Of a DNA stretch of 32,663 bases, positions 7,914 through 14,423 are shown piece by piece. The stretch is from an uncultured bacterium (GTDB lineage: Bacteria > Pseudomonadota > Gammaproteobacteria > Burkholderiales > Burkholderiaceae_F). The position numbers and the translations under genes are program-made. Each line of letters opens with the position of its first letter. Position 1 is the first letter of the stretch. The notes under the pieces were generated by a model. The model saw nothing but the letters and a program-made list of their open reading frames with translations, made no database searches and was not told the DNA's origin. The stretch is taken from NCBI GenBank assembly GCA_905215795.1, contig CAJMRV010000003.1, positions 1 through 32,663 of the forward strand, read 5' to 3'.

Positions 7914-7990
7914 GGAGTGGTAGTTCAGTTGGTTAGAATACCGGCCTGTCACGCCGGGGGTCGCGGGTTCGAGTCCCGTCCACTCCGCCA
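7914..7990 (+). tRNA. tRNA-Asp (anticodon GUC)
   Basis: A complete 77-base gene with encoded CCA. Acceptor GGAGTGG pairs with CCACTCC. The anticodon loop is CTGTCAC and the T-arm carries GGTTCGAGTCC. It is followed by a strong terminator. Confidence 0.97.
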
Positions 7991-8009
7991 ACGCTAACAA
8001 GGAAATGAG

Positions 8010-8036
8010 GCGAACCCATGGGTTCGCTTTTTTTTT
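8010..8036 (+). terminator. intrinsic terminator of tRNA-Asp
   Basis: GCGAACC and GGTTCGC form a perfect stem around CATG and are followed by nine T. Confidence 0.87.
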
Positions 8037-8079
8037 GACCGTAAAAACCCTTTTCTTCATTCAACCATAGGACGACCCA

Positions 8080-9984
8080 ATGCTTGAGTCATTTCGCAAT
8101 CACAAGCGCTGGCTGATGTTCATCTCCATGGTGCTCATCATTCCGAGCTTCGTGGTCACGGGTATCTACAGCTACAACCGGTACCGCGAAGGAGACCATT
8201 CGCTCGCCGAAGTCGGCAAGGTGAAAATCGAACGTCAGCAGTACGACCAGCTCAAACGCGAGGAACTCGAACGCCTGCGCATGCAGCTCGGCGACCAGTT
8301 CCGCCCCAACATGCTCGAGACGCCCGAGATGCGTGAACGCCTCGTGACGATGCTGCTTGACCGCGCCTCCACCCAGATCATGCTCAACCGCGAGCACATC
8401 GACGTCTCCGAAGCGCAGGCCATCGAGATCATCAAGGCCCAGAGCGCCTTCCGCGGCAAGGACGGCAGGTTCGATCCCGAACTCTACGCCCGCTACCTCC
8501 AGAGCCAGGGCAAGTCCGACGCGTGGTTCGTCCATGAAATCCGCCAGAAACTCGCCGAAATGACCCTCGTGGGCGGCGTCACGGACACCGTGACGATCCC
8601 CAAGACGGTCGTCGACACCCTCTACAACCTCCTCACGACCGAACGTGAAGTCCGCACGATGATCTTCAACGCGGGCGACTACCTCTCCAAGGTCGAGGTC
8701 AAGCCCGAGGAGCTCAAGGCCTACTACGACTCGCACCAGGCCGAGTTCGTCTCCAACGAGCACGTCAACGTCCAGTACGTGACGCTCACGCCCGAGGACT
8801 TCGTCGATTCGATCAAGGTCGACGAGGACACCCTGAAGACGTACTACAAGAACAACCAGAAGCGCTGGACCGTCGGTGGTGAACGCCGCGCCAGCCACAT
8901 CCTCATCCCGTTCGGTTCCGACGAGGCCGCCGCCAAGGCCAAGGCCGACAAGATCGTCGCCGAGCTGCGCGAGCATCCCGAGAAGTTCGCCGAAGTCGCC
9001 AAGGCCGAATCCGCCGACCCGGGTTCCGCCAAGAACGGCGGCGACCTCAACTTCTTCGGCCCCGGCATGATGGTCCCCGAATTCGACAAGGCCGTCTTCT
9101 CGGCTGAGAAGGGGAAGATCCTCGACCCGGTGAAGACCCAGTTCGGCTACCACATCATCGAGGTGACCGACGTCAAGCCCTCGACCGTGCGCCCCTATGA
9201 AGAGGTCCGTCCCGAGATCGTGAAGCTCTACCAGCAGGAAATGGCCATGCGCGAGTTCGCCGAGAAGGCCGAGGACTTCACCAACATCGTCTATGAGCAG
9301 CCCGACAGCCTCGAACCCGTCGTCGAGAAGTTCGGCCTGAAGCTCAAGACCGCCGACGACATCACCCGTGAGGGCTCGTCCGATCCCAAGCTCAAGAAGA
9401 TCTTCAACGCGCACGTCGTCGACGCCCTCTACGAGGCCGAGTCCCTCCAGGAGAAGCGCAACACCTCCGCCATTGAAGTGGGCCCGAACATGCTCGTCTC
9501 CGCCCGCGTGGTGAAGTACTTCCCGAAGGCCGTGCGTCCGTTCGACGACGTGAAGGCCGCGATCGAGCAGAAGATCAAGTTCGAGAAGTCGCTGGCCCTT
9601 GCGAAGGCCGACGGCGAGGCCAAGCTCAAGGAACTCCGTGAGAAGCCCTCCGACGCCGGATTCTCCAAGGAGATCTGGGTCTCGCTCTCCAACGCCCGTT
9701 CGATCGGCTTCCCCGACGCCGTGGTGAGCGACGCGATCGCCCAGGACACGGCCAAGCTGCCGGTGTACATCGGCACTGAAGCCGGCGGCGCCTACATCAT
9801 CACCAACGTGCTCAAGGCGCGCGACCCCGAAGTCAAGCAGGAGAACTGGAACCTGGTGCACAACCAGATCGCCCAGATGCTGCGAGACATCGAGCTCGAG
9901 GGCTACCTCGAACAGGTCCGCGACAAGCTCGGCGCCAAGATCCTCGACCACGGCTTCATCGAAGGCCCGAAGACCGAGGAATGA
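8080..9984 (+). CDS. ppiD: PpiD-type membrane-anchored periplasmic chaperone (SurA/parvulin family)
   Basis: PpiD is anchored in the inner membrane next to the Sec channel and helps newly exported proteins fold. The 634-residue product has one N-terminal transmembrane segment (about 11-31) after a short basic cytoplasmic start. A SurA-N-like helical domain with an LVTMLLDRASTQIM-type segment follows, then a parvulin (PpiC) domain at about 268-367 containing ERRASHILIPFG, GGDLNFFGPGMMVPEFDKAVF and TQFGYHIIEVTDV. The C-terminal part continues the chaperone module. Length and layout match PpiD (623 in E. coli). AGGA lies about 9 bases before the ATG. No independent promoter is obvious in the 43 bases after the tRNA-Asp terminator, so transcription may depend on readthrough. 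The hupB gene usual between lon and ppiD in enterobacteria is absent. Confidence 0.93.
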   Translation: MLESFRNHKRWLMFISMVLIIPSFVVTGIYSYNRYREGDHSLAEVGKVKIERQQYDQLKREELERLRMQLGDQFRPNMLETPEMRERLVTMLLDRASTQIMLNREHIDVSEAQAIEIIKAQSAFRGKDGRFDPELYARYLQSQGKSDAWFVHEIRQKLAEMTLVGGVTDTVTIPKTVVDTLYNLLTTEREVRTMIFNAGDYLSKVEVKPEELKAYYDSHQAEFVSNEHVNVQYVTLTPEDFVDSIKVDEDTLKTYYKNNQKRWTVGGERRASHILIPFGSDEAAAKAKADKIVAELREHPEKFAEVAKAESADPGSAKNGGDLNFFGPGMMVPEFDKAVFSAEKGKILDPVKTQFGYHIIEVTDVKPSTVRPYEEVRPEIVKLYQQEMAMREFAEKAEDFTNIVYEQPDSLEPVVEKFGLKLKTADDITREGSSDPKLKKIFNAHVVDALYEAESLQEKRNTSAIEVGPNMLVSARVVKYFPKAVRPFDDVKAAIEQKIKFEKSLALAKADGEAKLKELREKPSDAGFSKEIWVSLSNARSIGFPDAVVSDAIAQDTAKLPVYIGTEAGGAYIITNVLKARDPEVKQENWNLVHNQIAQMLRDIELEGYLEQVRDKLGAKILDHGFIEGPKTEE

Positions 9985-10023
9985 GCGTGAGCTGAAAAAC
10001 GGCACGCACGTCCTTTGATTGAG

Positions 10024-10062
10024 CGGCGCGGTTCCCGGAAAAGACGGGAGCCGCGCCGTTTT
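10024..10062 (+). terminator. intrinsic terminator of ppiD
   Basis: A 14-bp stem (CGGCGCGGTTCCCG with CGGGAGCCGCGCCG, one G-T pair) carries a 7-base loop and is followed by TTTT. Confidence 0.82.
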
Positions 10063-10113
10063 GCTTTCCTTCCTGCTGCGTCCCCGTCGTGCGTTTTCGG
10101 AGGAAGGCCGAAC

Positions 10114-10178
10114 GAAGGGGAAGGAAGGGAAAAGAAAAGGGAGGGAAAAGGAGGAAGGGGAAGAAAAAAGGGGAAGGG
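10114..10178 (+). repeat. 65-nt uninterrupted polypurine tract
   Basis: Every base from 10114 to 10178 is A or G (GGGGAAGGAAGGG-type low complexity). It fills the gap between the ppiD terminator and the opposed kinase terminator. Its minus-strand complement includes the T-rich tail of the kinase terminator. Confidence 0.9.
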
Positions 10179-10211
10179 CCCGTTCCGCAGCGTGTGCGGA
10201 AACGGGCCCTT
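10161..10211 (-). terminator. intrinsic terminator of the FGGY kinase gene
   Basis: On the minus strand AAGGGCCCGTT and its complement form an 11-bp outer helix with an inner CCGC/GCGG helix and one bulged base. It is followed by CCCC and then TTTTTTCTT. It lies about 60 bases after the kinase stop. Confidence 0.7.
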
Positions 10212-10273
10212 CCGGATTTCACCTCATCGCGTCCGTCCCGTGTGTTTCAGGCGGGACGGACGGTGGAGGGGGA

Positions 10274-11824
10274 TCACTTCACGTGGCGCATCTCGACGAG
10301 GCGGTCGAAGGCCGCGTGCATGTCCTCGCGGATCAGCACGTCGCGCATGGCGGCGAGCTTCTCGTAGCGTTTGTGGAACTCGGGGCGCGGCTTGTAGGCG
10401 GCGTCCTGCTCGATGTTCTTCTTGATCGTGGCGACGATGTCGTCGGCCTGGCCGACCGCGTGCGCGGCGACGATGCAGTTCGTGAGGACCGCACCGCCCG
10501 CGTTCTTGTAGCGGACGACGTTCGCGTCGAGCATGTCGCTCTTGATCTGGTTCCAGAGGTGGTCGCGGCTGCCGCCTTCGGTGACGGTGATCTCGTCGAG
10601 GTCGACGCCGCTCTTACGGTAGTTTTCAGCCAGGCTCATGTAGTCGTAGCCGATCGCTTCGAGCACGGCGCGCCACATGACGAACTGGTCGTCGTCCATC
10701 GTCATGTTGAGGAAGCACCCGCTGGCGTTCTTCTCGTTGCCGGAGCCGCCCGTGAGGTAGGGGAGGAAGAGCACGCCGTTGCAGCCCGCGGGCACGTCGG
10801 CGGCCTTCTCGCTCATCGTCTGGTAGTAGGCGCCTTCACCCGTCCTCTGGCAGACGTGGTCCTTGAACCAGCGCAGCGCCAGGCCGCCCGTCCTCACGAA
10901 ACCCCAGTAGAAGTAGGAGTCGGGGAGCGTGCCCGAGTTGAAGATCAGCCCGTTTTCAGGACGCGAGAGTTCGGGGACGATGCCGTTCGTGGAGACGCAG
11001 AACATGGCGCAGGTGCCCGCGACGTCCACGCCGCGGTTGGCCTCCCAGATGCCCGAGCCGAGCATCGACTGCATCGTGTCGCCGGCGCCGCCGAGGATCG
11101 GGGTGCCCTCCTTGAGGCCCGTGCGCCCGGCGATTTCGGCGGTGAGCCCGCCGATCTTGTCCCAGGGCTTGACGATGCGGGGCATGTACTTCGGATCGAT
11201 CCCGAGGATCGAGAGCTGCTCCTCGGACCAGCACTTCTTCTGGACGTCGTAGCCGAGGCCCCAGCCGCTCATGGCGCCCCAGTCGATGAAGGCCTCGTCG
11301 CCCTTGAGGCCGGCGAGCTGCATGAGGATGTAGGGGGCGTTGTGGACGAACTTGACGCCGTCCTTCTTGAAGGCCTCGTTGTTCTTGAGGAACCAGCGCG
11401 CGAAGAGCGCCGGGAACATGGGGCTCGCCTGGGGGTTGCCCGTCTCGCGCGCCCAGATGTCCAGGCCGCGTGCGTTGATCGCCTGGGCGTCCTCGGTGGT
11501 GCGGCTGTCCAGGTAGTTGATGTAGGGGGTGATCGCCTTGCCTTCGGCGTTCACGCCCACGATCCCGCAGATGATGCCGTCGCCCATGACGGCCTTCACG
11601 TCGTGGGGGTCGCGGCCCATGGCGACGAGGTCGTCGCAGCAGGCCTTCATGTTCTTCACGGCGATTTCGGCGTATTCATCGACGTTCATCTGAACCCAGC
11701 CCGGGTTCGGATACTCGAGCGTCGTGGGGAGGGAGTGCGATGTGAGGCACTGGAATTCGGCGTCGTACACGGCCACCTTCACGCTCTGGGTGCCGGCGTC
11801 GAAGCCCATGTAGAGATTGTTCAT
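10274..11824 (-). CDS. FGGY-family carbohydrate kinase, xylulokinase-like
   Basis: FGGY kinases phosphorylate sugars or polyols with ATP in the cytoplasm. The 516-residue product opens with the phosphate-binding signature YMGFDAGTQSVKVAVYD. It has the substrate-region motif DSRT (107-110), the catalytic-base motif GGAGDTMQ (Asp249) and a second actin-like half with an EGGSRDHLWNQIKSDML segment. Length fits XylB-type enzymes (about 480-520). The actual substrate cannot be read: no sugar transporter, isomerase or regulator is adjacent, so the xylulose assignment is only by resemblance. AAGGA lies about 8 bases before the ATG. It has its own promoter and operator region and its own terminator. 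Confidence 0.85.
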   Translation of the reverse strand: MNNLYMGFDAGTQSVKVAVYDAEFQCLTSHSLPTTLEYPNPGWVQMNVDEYAEIAVKNMKACCDDLVAMGRDPHDVKAVMGDGIICGIVGVNAEGKAITPYINYLDSRTTEDAQAINARGLDIWARETGNPQASPMFPALFARWFLKNNEAFKKDGVKFVHNAPYILMQLAGLKGDEAFIDWGAMSGWGLGYDVQKKCWSEEQLSILGIDPKYMPRIVKPWDKIGGLTAEIAGRTGLKEGTPILGGAGDTMQSMLGSGIWEANRGVDVAGTCAMFCVSTNGIVPELSRPENGLIFNSGTLPDSYFYWGFVRTGGLALRWFKDHVCQRTGEGAYYQTMSEKAADVPAGCNGVLFLPYLTGGSGNEKNASGCFLNMTMDDDQFVMWRAVLEAIGYDYMSLAENYRKSGVDLDEITVTEGGSRDHLWNQIKSDMLDANVVRYKNAGGAVLTNCIVAAHAVGQADDIVATIKKNIEQDAAYKPRPEFHKRYEKLAAMRDVLIREDMHAAFDRLVEMRHVK

Positions 11825-11900
11825 CGTGTTCCTTGTTCAAAGACGGTTGGACTGGCCTGCCCCGGGGGCCGGCCAGAAGATTTTACGGGATAGTCCGCTT

Positions 11901-11929
11901 ATTTTAGGTCGAGTTTGTACGCACAAAAT
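11901..11929 (-). promoter_or_regulatory. kinase promoter with overlapping operator-like inverted repeat
   Basis: On the minus strand TAAAAT (11906-11901) serves as -10 with a weak ATTTTG -35 (11929-11924) at 17 bases. The perfect inverted repeat TTTGT-ACGC-ACAAA (11914-11927) covers the -35 and spacer, a classic repressor position. Confidence 0.4.
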
Positions 11930-11950
11930 GTTAATTTTCCGGAGGAGGGT

Positions 11951-11978
11951 TTGACCTGGTCGGGTTTTCCCTCATATT
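11951..11978 (+). promoter_or_regulatory. candidate promoter upstream of parE
   Basis: TTGACC (11951-11956), a 16-base spacer and CATATT (11973-11978) lie about 385 bases before parE. A second -10-like TAAAAT at 12188-12193 is closer to the gene but lacks a -35. Confidence 0.3.
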
Positions 11979-12363
11979 TTTTCTCCGCCACTTCATGCGG
12001 GTCCGCCGCACGGATCCTTTTGTCCCGATGGGTCGGAGCCGGACGGCACGTTCCATCTTCGCCTTTTCCGACGAGGAAATCCACCTCGGGAAAACGGGGT
12101 CCCGGGGACGCCTCCGGCGCCCCCGGGATGCGTCAGTCCGCGACGCATGCGGACCCTGCGGGGTGGGAACCGGGGTCGCGTTCGGGTTAAAATCCCTCAT
12201 CAAACGCAAAAAACACGACGTTGGGCGCCGCATGGGCGGCGCGAAGACCCGAGGTGCTGAACGCCGCGGCGCATGGAACCGCCCGCGGTGCGGATCGCCG
12301 ATGATGCTGCCGCCCGCCGGGGGCGTCCCCGACGGGAATGAACGACGATTGGAAAAGGGATTT

Positions 12364-14337
12364 ATGGCAAAGGCACAAACAAGACAGGACTACGGCGAAC
12401 TCTCCATCAAGGTCCTCAAGGGACTCGAACCGGTGCGTCAGCGCCCGGGCATGTACACGCTCACCGACAATCCCCTGCACATCATCCAGGAGGTCCTCGA
12501 CAACGCGAGCGACGAGGTCCTCGCCGGGTTCTCCTCGAAGATCACGCTCACGCGCCACGAAGACGGCTCGATCACGGTCGAGGATGACGGCCGCGGCATT
12601 CCGACGGGCATGCACCCCGAGGAGAAGGTCCCGGTCCTCGAGCTCGTCTTCACGCGCCTGCACGCCGGCGGCAAGTTCGCCAAGGCCGACGGCTCGAGCC
12701 CGTACTCGTTCGCGGGGGGCCTCCACGGCGTGGGCGTCTCGGTGACCAACGCGCTCTCCACGCGCATGGACGTGACCGTCTGGCGCGACGGCGAAGAGGT
12801 CGAGATCCACTTCCGCGACTCGCACGTCGTGGGCGGGATCACCCGCAAAAAGAGCCCCTATCCGAAGTCCCGCACCGGCACGCGCATCCGCGTCTGGCCC
12901 GACGCGCAGTTCTTCGACGCCCCCGAGGTGCCCGAGAAGCCCCTCGTGAGGCTCCTGCGCTCCAAGGCCGTGCTCCTTCCCGGGTGCGAGGTCGTCTACA
13001 TCAACGAGAAGAACGGCTCCGAGAAGCGCTGGAAGTACGAGGGCGGCCTCCGCCAGTACCTGATCAGCGAGCTCGAGACCGAACCCTACATCGAGCCCTT
13101 CGAAGCCGAGGGCTTCGCCGACGCGGAGACCGAGGGCTTCTCCGAGGGCGAGGGCGCCTCCTGGGTGGTCATCTGGACCGAACAGGGCCCGCTCGAGCGC
13201 GAGAGCTACGTCAACCTCATCCCCACGCCCCAGGGCGGCACCCACGAGTCGGGCCTGAGGGACGGCCTCTACCAGGCCCTGATGGCCTTCATCCAGGCCC
13301 ACGGCCTGCAGACCAAGGGCGTGAAGATCCTCTCCGAGGACGTCTTCTCGCGCGCCAACTTCGTCCTCTCGACGAAGGCGCTCGACCCGCAGTTCCAGGG
13401 ACAGACCAAGGAGAAGCTCACCAGCCGCGACGCCATGAAGCTCGTGAGCAACTTCGTCAAGGCCCAGTTCGAGTTCTGGCTCAACGACCACATCGACGAG
13501 GGCAAGAAGCTCTCCGAGCTGATCCTCGCGCAGGCCCAGGCCCGTCAGAAGTCGGCCAAGTACGTCAAGAGGAAGTCCTCCTCCGTGGCCGTGCTCCCCG
13601 GCAAGCTCACCGACTGCGAGAGCGAGGACCTGAACCGCAACGAACTCTTCATCGTCGAGGGCGACTCCGCCGGCGGCTCCGCCAAGTCGGCCCGCGACAA
13701 GGAGTTCCAGGCGATCCTCCCGCTCAGGGGCAAGATCCTCAACACCTGGGAGGTCGATTCCGACGAGATCTACCGCTCGGACACGATCCACGACATCGCG
13801 CTCTCGATCGGCGTGGACCCCCACAAGCTCGAGGACGACCCCGACCTCAAGGGACTGCGCTACGGCAAGATCTGCATCATGAGCGACGCCGACGTGGACG
13901 GAAGCCACATCCAGGTGCTGCTCCTCACGCTCTTCTACCGCCACTTCCCGAAGCTGATCCAGGAGGGGCACGTCTTCATCGCGATGCCGCCGCTCTTCCG
14001 CGTGGACGTCCCCAAGAAGGGCCGCCGCGAGGCGAGGAAGATCTACTGTCTCGACGAGAGGGAGCTCCAGAGCAACCTCGAGAAGCTCGCCAAGGACGGC
14101 TTCAAGGAGTCCGACCTGCAGATCTCCCGCTTCAAGGGCCTCGGCGAGATGAACGAGAAGCAGCTCAGCGAGACCGCGCTCCATCCCGACACCCGCCGGC
14201 TCCTGCCGGTGAGCTTCGGCGACGTCGACCAGCTCGTCACCACGGACGTCATGAACCTCCTGATGAGCACGAATGAATCGGGCGGACGCCGCGAATGGAT
14301 GGAGGTCTGGGGCGACCGCGTCGAAGCGGACGTCTGA
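12364..14337 (+). CDS. parE: DNA topoisomerase IV subunit B
   Basis: ParE is the ATPase half of topoisomerase IV, which unlinks daughter chromosomes. The 657-residue product has the GHKL ATPase site (EVLDNASDEVLAG, EDDGRGIP, GGLHGVGVSVTNAL) and the transducer domain with the QTKEKL loop. The TOPRIM domain carries VEGDSAGGSA and DADVDGSH, and the C-terminal region carries QISRFKGLGEMN. Length fits ParE (630 in E. coli) rather than long GyrB, and the partner parC follows after 86 bases. An acidic insertion of about a dozen residues (EAEGFADAETEGFSEGEG) sits in the ATPase/transducer junction. The ATG at 12364 is chosen because homology begins there and AAAAGGGA precedes it. Confidence 0.95.
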   Translation: MAKAQTRQDYGELSIKVLKGLEPVRQRPGMYTLTDNPLHIIQEVLDNASDEVLAGFSSKITLTRHEDGSITVEDDGRGIPTGMHPEEKVPVLELVFTRLHAGGKFAKADGSSPYSFAGGLHGVGVSVTNALSTRMDVTVWRDGEEVEIHFRDSHVVGGITRKKSPYPKSRTGTRIRVWPDAQFFDAPEVPEKPLVRLLRSKAVLLPGCEVVYINEKNGSEKRWKYEGGLRQYLISELETEPYIEPFEAEGFADAETEGFSEGEGASWVVIWTEQGPLERESYVNLIPTPQGGTHESGLRDGLYQALMAFIQAHGLQTKGVKILSEDVFSRANFVLSTKALDPQFQGQTKEKLTSRDAMKLVSNFVKAQFEFWLNDHIDEGKKLSELILAQAQARQKSAKYVKRKSSSVAVLPGKLTDCESEDLNRNELFIVEGDSAGGSAKSARDKEFQAILPLRGKILNTWEVDSDEIYRSDTIHDIALSIGVDPHKLEDDPDLKGLRYGKICIMSDADVDGSHIQVLLLTLFYRHFPKLIQEGHVFIAMPPLFRVDVPKKGRREARKIYCLDERELQSNLEKLAKDGFKESDLQISRFKGLGEMNEKQLSETALHPDTRRLLPVSFGDVDQLVTTDVMNLLMSTNESGGRREWMEVWGDRVEADV

Positions 14338-14423
14338 CGCCCCGTAGAAAAGGGGGCGCCCGCCGGCACCGACCACGGGGCCGCGGACCGGACACGAACA
14401 AAGACAAGCATTGAAGGAAGAAC

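Larger units (their letters stand above)
11825..12363. other. divergent intergenic region between kinase and parE
   Basis: These 539 bases hold the kinase promoter/operator (11901-11929), a candidate forward promoter (11951-11978), a GC-rich stretch with no convincing gene, and a TAAAAT -10-like element (12188-12193) about 170 bases before parE. Confidence 0.4.

Noticed and set aside
8089..10005. 638-codon open frame antisense to ppiD
   Set aside because: Antisense shadow; PpiD on the plus strand has a signal anchor and a parvulin domain.
10019..11893. 624-codon plus-strand frame opposite the FGGY kinase
   Set aside because: Begins in the terminator and polypurine tract and has no motifs; the minus strand encodes a complete kinase.
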